Assembly (NCBI RefSeq): GCF_964340395.1
Contig: NC_135569.1
Location: forward strand, 8,694,040 to 8,756,039
Direction of reading: 5' to 3'
DNA length: 62,000 nt
DNA from: Glandiceps talaboti
Taxonomy: Eukaryota > Hemichordata > Enteropneusta > Spengelidae
Under the pieces are notes generated by a model. That model was not told where the DNA came from. It saw only the letters and a program-made list of their open reading frames with translations, and searched no databases. Shown in pieces: positions 29,179 to 42,800 of this stretch; position 1 is the first letter of the stretch; the number at the start of each line of letters is the position of its first letter. A program made the translations under genes and the position numbers.

Positions 29179-30650
29179 TAGACTACACATAAATACACGT
29201 AAATATCCGGTCACTCTCAAACGCGTACGGTTCATTACGTTCCATGATCATTAATTCAACTAAAACTACAATCTTGTCATTTTAATTCTGTCAAACATAG
29301 TATTGAAGATATATAATTTATCAGCATTGATACTTTACCTGCTAATTTTACAGATCAAAAGCGAAACAAAAAAGTTAGTGGATTTTTCAACTGTTACCCA
29401 ATCAACCCCATGGTTTGAAACTGAGATAGACGTGCCTGAAAATGCCATTACACGTCAGTATCACGTGATACAATTCTTTGTATTACTATTTGTAGTAGTA
29501 GTAGTAGTAGTAGATTTAGTGTTCGATGGTTAGTTTACCCCCCCCCCTTTATTTCTTTCATTCATTTTAACATTTTAAGGTGTATATTTGATTCGTGTTC
29601 TCATTTTACTTGTAATTGACATGTGTTGCTGTATGCACATTCTTTTACTCTTTAGGATAAGTTTACAATCAATTTCAAGAAAAAGCCACGAATTAAGTCA
29701 ACTAATCACATGGTGCGATAATCCAAATTTAACGTTCTCTTGAAGTCACATGCATGTTACTTTCACTACTATGTGTTGGCTCTTTCCAACTTAAAATCAC
29801 ACTGATATAAAGGCAAAAGTTAGTGTATATAATATTTATATCAATATTTTGGTTTGGAAGTGTTCGTATTACAAAGACCATTCAATTTATCAAAATGGAA
29901 AATTCGTAAGTCTATCTGTTCATAGATGTATTAGTGAAATGGTCCGTTGGTGTGTCTGTGGGTGATTTGGTCTGTGAAACCCCTCTATACATGCACTATA
30001 AGGAACCACTATGTGCTGGCGTACGTAGAAGAAATGTCACCTTCGAGTCACCGCTAATATTTCATTCTATACAGCTACAGTGCGTTAGTACAATCAGATC
30101 TAACCATTTCATTGCAATACATAACGTACATAATACCTTTGCTACATAAATAAACATATCATATGACTGATATAGATGGGCGAGTTCGTTTAGAGTCCAG
30201 TACGAAATTTAAACCCTGTATGTTGGACCGAAAAGTCACATTTCCTCAACACTTTTGACCCCAAGATGATTTGTTTATCTGCGCGGAATCAGGGTTCGAG
30301 AAAATGTACGAAGTGGCTGGCATAATAGGTTTCGTGGTTAGAAGTTTTTGTATAGTGATGGGCAGGCGAAAGCATATAAGCATAGCAGGGCGATGTATTG
30401 AGGTGTGTTACAGAATAATCCTTTTCAATTTGTAAGCGGCAACTAAACTCAACGATGTGGATTGATATTTCAATACAAACGAGACATGATCCGTAGGTTT
30501 AGATAGTGTGTGTCCGGGCTGTTGTACGAATTATTACTAACAAAGTGTTTGTAACGTAACTAAGACGATTATGTTTCAACGCAACTAAGAATGTTCATAT
30601 ATAAACCAGTACATTTGTCAGTGCTGCCTCTCTTTTTGTTTCATATAATT

Positions 30651-30858
<208 letters not shown>

Positions 30859-31293
30859 CATCATCATCACCATCATTACCATCACCACCACCACCACCAC
30901 GTGCACCGCCATCATTACCATGTGAACGGTACAAAATACACCATGCTATGAAATGGCAGGAAGATATTATCGATCGTAATCAATCCGATGACTAACAATG
31001 TTACACTATATCTTTGTCGGAAATGTGTGTCCAGATACTCATTTCAGATAGCATGATGATTTTATCAAAGAAATCTTGTTATACAAAGTCCTATAGCAGT
31101 TATATTGATAGGGAAGGGAAGGGAAGGGAAGTGTATTTTTAAGATTATGGACATTGGTTTTCTGCTGTGATAGTTTACATGTACGATCTCAAATGTAAGT
31201 GATAGAAAACAAAGATGCCAGCTGATATTATCAGAAAAATGAAAAAAATGATACCTTGCCGTTCAATTGTTTGCAAAAGTGATACAATTAATA

Positions 31294-31296
<3 letters not shown>

Positions 31297-31345
<49 letters not shown>
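31297..31345. repeat. (GT)n microsatellite
   Basis: Dinucleotide tract of about 48 bp. Confidence 0.95.
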
Positions 31346-31347
<2 letters not shown>

Positions 31348-32255
31348 GGCGCGGGTGGGCGTTTGTCAAGTCCGATGCAAGTGCTACAAGACTTCTTTAC
31401 ACGATTTACAAGTTTAGTAAGTTTAATACCAAAGTGCTATGTTATCATCCACAAAAATCTTACAGCAATGATCAATACAAGGACATATATACTAAAGGAA
31501 GAAATGTGTGTGACTGGACAGTTCCTTTAATCGTGGTTTTATGCTAATCATGAATATTTCACTAGTGTAAAAATACTGCTCCACTCAATACTTGGATATA
31601 ACAATAACAACTGTACCGTTAAACCTCGGACAACTCAAAGTTTCTGAGGTTAAACTGAGCGAGTCTTGTTTGAAAGTACACTGTAATCGCAAGCAATACA
31701 GGTAGGCTTGTCTATCGGTAAACAGTTAACAAACAAAGCAGTTAAAATAACTATAAATCAAATAAAGGGTATTTCTCAGTAAGTGAAGACGGATTTCCTT
31801 TACGAGGAAACTCTTTGTCATCTTGTTGAAAAGAAAGATTACGTAACAGGAATTCTGCACTATTGTCATCGTGTGAGATAACACGTATTTTCGTAAACTG
31901 GGTATCCGGGTTCATAGGTTAACTACCTGATATAACATAGGTCACGAAGGTCATGGATTAACTCCGTGGTTATTAATGGTGAAAGCTACCGTTCACACAC
32001 AATAAATGTGTCACGTGACGTGCCTGAACGTCCTAAGTTAACCCGATTTTGACATATGATTATGCCTATACCAAAACCTTGGCAAATACTTTCATTTCAT
32101 CTCTTGTGACAACTTGTCTGTTGTCACAATCTACTAAAACGTATCTCTAACGTTTACCAGTGATTCACTTCTTGCATTCTCTCTGTAGAGATTCAATATT
32201 TATACGATTTCAATGATATGGGTGCCGCACAGACGTTTGTGTCCCAAGATATGGT

Positions 32256-32457
32256 TCAGAATATGATAAAATATCGATAATATTGACGTATGTGGCCGAT
32301 AATATTTGAAGGGTTTCTAGGATCGCGGAAGTCCACACACCGCAAGATATATAAGCGATGTCACCTTCCACGATCCTATAGGAACCAGTGTTATTTTAGC
32401 CCTTTATATATTGTTGGCCAAATACGTCAATATTATCGATATTTTATTGTATTCTGA
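32256..32457. mobile_element. Fold-back element
   Basis: Inverted ends: ATAAAATATCGATAATATTG with ACGTA inside on the left, and TACGTCAATATTATCGATAT with TTTAT on the right. The arms are about 35 bp around a unique centre. Confidence 0.8.
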
Positions 32458-33239
32458 TAGAAACATATTCTGTCTAGAGAAACAAGTGTCTGTTGGGTGG
32501 TTTAATGAAGGTAGTAGTCCGTATTACATGGTTGAAATATCGAGTGTCATCAACCACCTCGTTAATCAATATCAGTGACTATCATTTTTGAGAAAGTGTC
32601 AGAAAGTCATTATGTTTTCATGATTGGGTAAATTAAAAAAATGTGTTGGTAATAAATTACTCCAATAGTATTCAAGGAAATTACTTGGAAAATGGAAAAT
32701 TAAGACAAATTAGTCATTAAGTTTTAATATGTCGGAAAATATTCCAATTATTTAGACTGTCATTTCTGTATGAACTCCACATATATTAGGTGTAACCTTT
32801 ATTAAGTTTTCTTTTCAGTTTTTTTACGTCCATTTCGACAGATTTAACATATTCCAACCCAATATAATTAATAAATGTTTTTATTCAAGTTGCGTTACTA
32901 GGCCACCGGCTCTTATGCAAAAAATGGTACATGTCAGTGTATTTCGATCAGTTTTAGTCCAAAATTAAAATCTGGACTTAGAATTCTGACCGCCTGCCTC
33001 ATGTAGGAGAAGGGTAAAACTATCTTAGAAGTAAGGCAGAGACTCAGATTTTTCATGTTGAACGTGATAGTACAGCTGTACTTTCCAGGCGAACAACTTA
33101 GCTATTTAATTTTTCGTGTCTTCCCTCCCCACCAAGAGGATGGGTGGATTGAGTCTTACATCCGATTACTAATATGTAATATATATAGTACATGTATATC
33201 TGATTACATTCATTCGTTATTTCTAGGTAACAGATTACA

Positions 33240-33399
33240 ATGTGGCGGTTTCAGTCTCTCCTCCTCATACTCTTTATATCGCCCTCTATGGCCAGGGTTT
33301 TGAGATGGCAGGAAGCTATTGATGGAAATTGGAACGATGAATCGAAATGGAGCTTGGGGACTGTACCTACAGCAGAAGACGACGTCTTTATCGACCTAG
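33240..33399 (+). CDS. Beta-helix gene exon 1: signal peptide and first W-module
   Basis: The ATG at 33240 gives an 18-20-residue hydrophobic leader, then GNWNDESKWSLGTVPTAEDD. Donor GTAAGG, phase 1 out. The start is chosen because this frame has a clean signal peptide and joins exon 2 in phase. Confidence 0.85.
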
Positions 33400-34893
33400 G
33401 TAAGGATGTAAATTTAAACATACGTAATATAACAGTCTGCCCTCAAACGATCCTGCGTAGAACGTCTCCGGAATAAAGAAAAACGGCAGAGCAAAACAAA
33501 CTGACTTGCAAACATATGCAAATCGAATAGTTACAATGTTGAAAGGTGTAAGACTGTTGGAAATCTAGAATCTACCCTTTACACGTAACGCATACATGAT
33601 AATTAAGACGTTACTATCATATACAAGTGATAACAGGATTTGTTAGCGTCTGTTTATCTTCTAGGCACCTGTCTATCTGTATGTCGGTTCTATAGTAGTG
33701 GGAACGGTTTATACACGATTTTTTTTTTGCTTTCCAGATGGAATTTATGAGGTCACTGTTAGTAGTGAAGTCATCGTAGCGTCAATAGTAATGTCTGTTG
33801 CTACACCAACATTACGAGTCAGCAAATCTCTACGTGTGCATGGCAACATGGAGATAAATGGAGGTTTCATTTTGAATGCCGGTGGTCGAGGGGAAGACGG
33901 ACTATATCTGGAAAACGAAGCGATATTCAACGGAGATTTTAATTGGGTAGTTGGGCGTCTCCAAACTGAAAGTAATGGAGAAGTTATCACAAATGGAATG
34001 TTGCATATCACTCCGCCAAGTTCATATAATTATTATTCTCCGAGAGTCAGAGTCGTTAAATTGAAAGTAACCATAAACAATATGGCAATGCTTGATAGAC
34101 AGATGTACTTCAACAACGGAGGACATTTTGCCATCGCAGAGGGCGCTGTTTTCAATTTGACGAATTCAGCTACCATAGAGAATGAAAGTGGTGGAACTCT
34201 GCTGAATAAAGGAACTATTAACATTAAATCGGTCACCTCTCCGAGAATTTCTGTCAATGTTCATAATCTCGGAGAAGTGAACCTGGAAGACGGATCGTTA
34301 ATTCTAAATGGACAAACAACATGGGAAGGGCCGTTAATTGCAAGTATAGGGAGTGAAAACAATGTATTTTTTACAGGAGGTAGCCACACATTTCTAAGCG
34401 ACAGTCAAATTTCTGGGATTCATTCTATAAAATCGTCCTCACAGTCGTATGTGTCTATAACAAGTCAGGAAATTGAGATACAAATCATTGAAGCCGAGAC
34501 TGGGACAATCCGAATAGAACAACCTACATCTATGAATCTGAAAACACTTCGTGTGTGGAGCACTGCCCACTTTGAACTGTATCTATCAACGAACGATGGG
34601 TCTGAAGCCATCATGATCGACGAGATGTCGTTAGGGAATCGAGCAAACGTGAAGTTAGTTGGAAATATAAAGGTGAAAAGGTAATACAATCATTTTTTCA
34701 CTGTTAATGAATAAGTACCACTGCATAACTCAACATCTCTGCTAGCTGCAATTGAACCTAGTTTCTGATTGGTTAATACTGTTACTATATATCACATGAC
34801 TGAATTACTGCATATATTTTCCTTGTCTGTGCAACAATCATGTTGCAGCACAGGCAGGGTACAGCAAGCATGTAATTGATCGATCGATCAATC

Positions 34894-34928
<35 letters not shown>

Positions 34929-37048
34929 TGATTATTTGGTTGGTTGAATGATTGATTGATTGAGTGATTAATTTTTGTGGTGAAATAAAACTTATTTTGT
35001 GTGTAATATTGAAAACTAGCCAGGGGGAAGGAAGGAAAAAAGTTTTATGTCACCACAAAAATCAATGTGTCAATCGATCAATATCACACACAAAATAAGG
35101 TTATTTCACCACAAAAATTAATCATTCAATCGATCAATCAATCAATCAATCAACCAACCAACCAACCAATCAATCAATCAATCAGTCATTCATTCAATCG
35201 ATCGATCAATCAATGAATCAATCAATCAATCAACCAACCAATCAATCGATCAATCAATCAATCATTTGATTGATCGATCAATCAATCAATCAATCAATGA
35301 CATGCTCGTGGCACCCTGTGGTTGCAGTCAGACACACACAAGAAAACAAACAGATTGGCAATGACACCTTTCCCATTGTTTGAATGATCTTGTCAACAAA
35401 TATCTCTTATTATGGAAATGAGTTGAAAAATTTGAATCTGCCTTGTTTCAACCATGGATGTATAAGGGGATAGTCTCCCTTTAAATACATCTATAAAGTG
35501 TCATACATATTACCAAATAGGTCAGTGGATGAGCTTATAATATTTTCACTACCAAAAATGTACATATTACTCTTTGAGTGAGAAATGTTTTCCACACATA
35601 TAATACTTAATAGGAAGCCATAAGTTTGATCATATCTAACTTTAACTGTTCTTTGATTTTCTTACAAGGCTGACTCTTGACAGAGACAGATATTATTGGA
35701 ACAATCTTGATGTGATTGGCCATTTGACAATTTTGGAAAACTGGATATGGAGAGGAGGTCTCATACAGTGCACTGGGGAAGTGGTCGTTGAGGGCGATGT
35801 GACAATTGAAGCTGATCGTTCAAAGGAAGCGCGGAATGCGAGATTTGTTTTTAAACAGAAAGTGGACATGAAAACTACTGCTAATCTTGCCTTGAATAAA
35901 GATGCTGAGTTTATATTCGAAGAGAGTTCTCATTTTTTGATAACGTCAACAAATGGAGCTGTGACAGGGGGTGGTACTCTAGTAAATCATGGCGAACTGA
36001 CAGTGTATACATACCAGACAACAACATATCAATTGACGTTAGGCTCCTTCCAAAACTATGGTTCGTTACGAATGGTTTCGACCCCCGGCTCAATTCTTGT
36101 AGTAAATGCAGAAACAACTCCATCAGGAACCGTCTTCATAGCACGGGAGAATATTCTCCGTCTGACTGGAGAAAGTACTCAGATATCTGACGGTGTGTTA
36201 GAAGGTTCCGGTACCCTACAGATACAAGGCAATAACTACGAATTTAAATCAATAAACATTGACAGTCTTGCTGTCACTAGTGGATCTCTGTACGTCCACG
36301 CTCTTGATGACAGTGATGCTATGCAAATAATTCCAAAACTTAGTGTGACAGGGGGAAAGCTAACCCTACCTGCTTCAGATTCCTCTTTATTGATTAACGA
36401 CTTAGAAATATCGGGAAGAGGAGAAGTGACAACAAACCTGGAAACAGAAGTTAAGAAGTTAACAATGTCTGGTGGCACTTTGAAAGGCCTTGGTAATGTT
36501 GTCATCTCTGATGTATTCATTTGGGAATCAGGTACCATAACTGGTGAAGGCAATGGACAGTTGATAATTGAACACGATATACAAGTATCCACAAGTAATA
36601 ATAAAATTATACATCGTGACTTGATCTTACGTAACAACGTCACATGGGTTTCGACCAACTTTGATGTGCAAATTGAAGGAAAATTTACAATCACCGAAAT
36701 GTCCTCACTAAGAATTATAGGTGATCAGTTTTTATTGAAGACTACAGATCCAGGTCGAGGACTAGTCGAGAATTATGGACGAATAGAGACTGACATCCCG
36801 TATGGCAAATTTCAGCTTGACATAGAATTCCATAATTATGGCGATATCATGATTGTATCAGGCGATATTGAACTTATGTCAAGACGGTCTGTTATTGAAG
36901 GGAACGTGGAATTTAATGATTTGTCGAGTTCTTTTATCGTTAGCGGAGGTCAGCACCATAGAATAACACCAGAATCATTCCCAGACAAAGGTCTTGGAAA
37001 ATTAGCGGTAAGTGACTTTGAAGTTAGTCATTCGGTATACATTTATAA

Positions 37049-37108
<60 letters not shown>

Positions 37109-37135
37109 GTCTCTGCATGTCTCCAAGTTTTTATA

Positions 37136-37168
<33 letters not shown>

Positions 37169-39857
37169 TTTGCAAAACGGCAACTACAGATAACATCGCC
37201 ATGTTGTGCTGCCAGAGTTGTGATACAAGTTTTAGCATGTAAAACTGTCTGTGGTACAGTGACATGGATGAGATCAGGACTTTCTATCTCATTATGAATG
37301 TGGTGTTTCTGTGTGAATTTCCCTAATTTTCAACACCTCATATTTTTCTAGGTGTCAAACACCAACTTAGAAGTTATTGACTGCAACTGGTCAGAAATGA
37401 CGATCAGCAATGGAGCAGACGTCAACATTACATACAATTCAATTGCTATGCCAGTCATGGAGAAAATAACCACTAATGGCGGAAGTGTGTCCATCAGTGC
37501 CCTCACCGATGGAAGCCTCAGAGTCAAAGAGATAAATAGTGACGGAGGTCAAATGACATTTTACGGTGACGTCATCGCGACTGATATCGTCATAAGGGGT
37601 GGAATCATCGAAAACCAAGATAAGTTAGAAGTGATCGGTAAAGTAGTGTGGATGGCGGGAACAATTTGTGGAAGTCAGTTTGGTCAGGTGAGATATACTT
37701 TATCATTGCACCTTGCCTGTCAAACACCAAAAATATTGAGGAATATGAAAATTAAAAGAGTCGGAAAAGGCAATAGTGATATTAACCACTCATCACTGAA
37801 GATGCGTTTGACCGATTTTGACCATTTCAACATCATGGTATTAACTTGATATATTTATCTTTATTCACAGACAAAACTCAGTATATTTGGTAACATGAAT
37901 ATTCTTGGTGGTGAAGACAAATATTTAGAGGAGCAGTTACTTGAAGTACACACAGAAGCGATGTGGTTCGGTTCTGGTGATATCGTCTTGAGAAGATCAA
38001 CCAAGTTTGTCATTATGTCTGGTGGTAAATTCACCACTAAAACAATAGGTAAAGGGTTTTATGCATTTAATCTAGGAAAGCTGTCTGAAAGCTTTCCCTT
38101 AAAATCTCACAATTTTGGTTGTCTTATCTACAGAACACTAATCAGCAGGGGACACACTAGACTTTGAAACCAGTGAGTACCAGGGACCCATCACTACTCA
38201 AAATATGGCGTCCCGGAAAAAAATTTAGGGGTTCCATTTTATTACTGCTTACTCAGACAGTGGTCTGAGTAGTTTATTATTACTCACATAAGCCATAATA
38301 AGAAACTCACAAACACATGTATTGAAGTACGTTATTAAACACTTTTTAGTTTCAATGCATTTGTTATTTGTACAATCATTGATCAATAAAATACATACTA
38401 AAATTATATACTTCTGGTTTCTGCCAAGTTTGAGAGTAGTCCTAATTTACAAAATTAATATTCATGAATAAATTAATGATACAATCAAAGTCATCATATA
38501 TTCACAAACAAGTAGTACACATATTCATAATTAATATTGTTATATATATATATATAAGTTGTTACTCAGAGTTTCACACTTCCTTAGCGTGAAACTCTGA
38601 GTAACGACTTATAACATCCTTATTCCTTTATTAAAATTAAGTTTATAATGCTCTGCCACTAATATTGCATCAAGCACTGTTCTCTCCAGTGAGACACTTA
38701 TACTTATATATATATAATTTATAAAATATACCACTCATTTTAAGCTGTTCTATTAGTTGACTGTCATTTTATATTTTATACTTTACCCAAAGTTATGATA
38801 TTGTTTTTCTATTTCTCCCTAGCTACTATTGACGACGATGATAACACCAATGTAGTCAGCAACCGTGGCAGTTTCATTATTGAGAATCACGCTGTTGTGA
38901 CGTCGTATGTTAGATTTGAGAATGAGGGTGTTTTGACATTACGTGGTGACGCTGAATTGACACTCTACGGTGAGCACTGTGTAGTAATCTCTATTGTCTA
39001 GGATATTTAAGTCAACATTCAAGTACGAAGCCCTGATAAAATTGTTTTATAAATTAAAAATCCAGAATAAAAATTAACAAATCCTTATTAATATGGCAAC
39101 TTTAAAGCACATTTCAAATCACAGACAAAACATTCCTGCATAATCCTATATAAACCAGGCAAGATTTTGATGCAACTAAAAGGAATGCAAGATTGGTCGT
39201 TACCAATAACACCATGCATACCTTCCATATACTAAAAATATGTCAGCCCATTCTAGAGTTTACACACATATTCAATGTCTCCCTTTCATTGCATATGTCC
39301 ATAGTAAGAGAAAACAATACAAATCATTGTCTTGTTTCTATTCATGATATAGGTGACAGCAGATCAAGTGGTCAAGTGACTATCCCTCAGAATGCCAAGA
39401 TACAATTTCTAAATGGGTTTCATCGTTGGTATGGCGATCCAGATATTGGATCAGGTAATACAGCTATAGTTTTATGAAACAGCATATATAATTCCATTTT
39501 CCACATCAACCAGATGTTTATATTATGTGTTTATTGACATTTTCCTTAAAAGGCGCTTTGATATCACGTAAACCATGACCATGTCAGAATTGATTCTCTT
39601 ACAGATGTATTGCAGAATGCAATGTCTTGTTCAGAATCTTCAAACCTTATTTCATACAGATGAAATATGTGTCTATGAGTTCGTCTTAATTCCCATCAGT
39701 AAGGATTTTTAGATCCTTGTAATTTAGAATGTTTGGGTCACTACAAAATATTAATTCCAGAAGCTGTGATGTCACAGCATGCTTTAAAGTTTTAGGAACT
39801 TTTGAAATTAAAAAATACTAATATAACACTATGCTTTGACAGATTATTGTTACCCCA

Positions 39858-39896
<39 letters not shown>

Positions 39897-42800
39897 GCAG
39901 CTATTATTTACTAATATTTATTGGTAGAAAAGAATGATGATTAATAAAACCCACTCCAAAATTCAAATGTTACTTGTAATTATACTTTGATTGAGCACGG
40001 CTTTCTATGAACCACTACTTGATGTTATGTTCATTTCTTTTCGACATTTATGTAAAAGGGAAAGAAATACATCATTCAAATAAGAACAATGATTAAAAAC
40101 TAAACAAGTTTAAGCAGTGTTCTTCCCTTGCCAATATGTTGTCCAAGCTGTGTTGTTCCGCTGATGCTATCATTTCAATCTGAATCATGATAAATTTCAT
40201 AAATGATGGGAGAATTTAACTCTTTTTGGTTTTTATCCTTTCTTCCTTTTCAGTTTTTGGAAGTATTCTAGTAAACGATGCAGAGGTTCAAGTATTTCAT
40301 TTCAACATTCGTGGTAACCTGATAGCCGAAGATACTGGAAAACTGACAATTGTTAGCAATTTAGATGAACAAGAATCGAACTCAATAGATGTATCGGAAG
40401 CTGCCGTCATAACTATTAACAACTTACTTAAGACAGCGAAACACACATTCAACCATGTGAACCTTGACCAGGGAACATTGCAAGTAGGAAGTGATGTCAC
40501 AGTGGGGGAAGTAGTTCTGAAAAGTGACAGTAGCCATTTTGTGTGTTCAAAACACACTGAAGTAAATAAACTTAGCTGGTTCACAGGGAACATTGAGGGA
40601 GACAGAGGCAGTGCTATTGTAGTTGATCATTTGGAGATAAATGGAAGACAACAAAAGAATCTTGAACACAAGACACTAATTGTCAAAAATGAGAGTAATA
40701 TTGACGGTCCAGGAACTTTCTTCCTGAATGGCGATGCTACTTTGAGGATAGATGCTGCTGCTACTGTGAACATTTTGTCTCCATTGATGATCAACACACA
40801 GAAAGGCAAAATTGACAATAATGGCCAATTCAATGTCATCATGAAACACCATGGAAGCTCTGGAATAGTAGGATTAGAAAACTTCCAAAGCTCAGGTAAC
40901 ATCTCATGTGCTAGAAGAGCAAATATACAAATAACAGGGACGTCTTCCATTAGTGGGTATGCAGATATATCTGATAGCTGTTCTTTAGAATTTAAGGAAG
41001 GTGAACATGTTCTACTGGAATCGTCAGTGGTGCAGGGCACAGGAAATCTCAAAGTATCAGAGTCATATGCCACCCTCTTGGTTAAGACACGAGACATCAG
41101 GGTCGGTGATTTTCTGTTATTGTCAACTGCCAAGGCCATTATTCAGGCACCGAATGTCTTCTTAGATCGAGTTAGTATTCAGGATGGACATTTGAGGATT
41201 ACAAGAGACAACACACATATTGGCAACTTGACCATCAATGAAGGTATTTTGTCAATACAGAAAGACACCCAGGTTGACTACCTAGAGTTTAATGAGGCAA
41301 CTATTGAGGTTGGCGCTAAACTTGTTTGTGATCACTTCTTATGGGATGGCGGTGACATAACTGGCAAAGAAACACTAACGTCAAGGATAACAAGAATACG
41401 GGCACCGCGAGAACTGAACATCAACAGAGCAACCGTGAGATTTACGGGGATTGCTCACTTCCAGTCAAACTTCAAGCAAGCACTGCACATAAATGATGGA
41501 GGAAGACTTATTGTTGAAGAGAGTGCTACAATGGAAGTTCATGACATCACAGACATTATCACCACATCCAATGTTGTAAATGAATTCATAAACAAAGGAA
41601 AGTTGTTATTTCATAAATCAGTCAAAATTGGAACAAGATTTACCAACGATGGAGAACTTATTGTTCAAGGAAATTATCTTGATTTTGAATACACAGTAAA
41701 TAATTTCGGAGACATTCATATAAATAGTGATACCACAGTCAAGGTTAAGTCTCTGTTGTCAGAAGGAGATTCTTCAATTAATGGACATGGCACCTTGACA
41801 GTACTTGGAGGAACATCAACGATAACACCTAAAGTATTTGATGTGGGACAGATAGAGTTCAGAGATGGCACTGCCAATATTGAGCTGAAAGAGAATGGAG
41901 AGACACTGCTGCAAAAAATAACTATGTTGGGTGGCACATTGAATGTACATGGAAGCAATACTAATCTTGTAGTGGGCAGGATGGCCATAGAAGGTGGCCG
42001 CTTGGACATTGCAACTGGTGCCCGCATAACAAACATGACTATGTCTGGTGGAATATTTGAGTTAAGACATGATGAGGTCACAGTCGACCTCTTTCATTTC
42101 ACTGGTGGAACAATACAATCTCCATCCTCTGATACTTTCACTCTTGCTGTCGACACCATTTTTTTTCATCATCACATTGATGTTTCCAAAAAGATAAAAC
42201 ATACCAGTACGCAGATAAGCCATCTAGGGTCCTGGGAAGAACTACCTCTGATTGAAGATGATCTCTGCATTGAGAATGATGGGAAGTTAGTGATTTTGAA
42301 AGATGCCAGTTTTAGTATTGATGGAATTCGGAAGATGCATCGCTGTAGTACCACAGGTGTTGGAACTATTACTAATTTGGGAACATTTGAAGTGAAAGAG
42401 ACAAGTTCTGCCTCTCCTAGAGCATTCTCTTGGTTTAAAAGCTACATTGATTTCCAGAACATTGGTACAATGTTATTACGTAAGAGAAGCAAAATATCAT
42501 TTCTGACAACATCAACTCTAGAGGGCGACTTTGTATCAGAGGACAACACTACTATTGAATTTGAAAATCATCAAAGCTCAAGTGGTCTGAAGTTGGAATG
42601 TGCAAGGTTAGAGGTCAAAAGTTCAAAGGTGATTCTTGCAAGACCAATGACGATAGATACTCTAGTACTTGAAAATACTGCTTCGACTGTGATTTTAACA
42701 AATCGTGATGAAGGTGGCTCCACATCACACGACTACAGTATTGGATATCTGAAAATTTCTGATGGAACAGTAGACCTGAGAACAAATGTTACAATTGACC

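Noticed and set aside
29303-29533. Signal-peptide-like ORF as the first exon of a gene
   Set aside because: No convincing downstream exon in phase was found, and the ORF ends in a GTA repeat. Noted only as a weak possibility.
38252-38275. Another hairpin of the 7-bp-duplication family (CTCAGACAGTGGTCTGAG)
   Set aside because: The arms match but the flanking 7-mers (CTGCTTA and TAGTTTA) differ at three positions, so insertion cannot be claimed.
40297-42354. Minus-strand ORFs of 60-170 codons opposite exon 8
   Set aside because: They are shadows of the long plus-strand exon and contain no recognisable motif.
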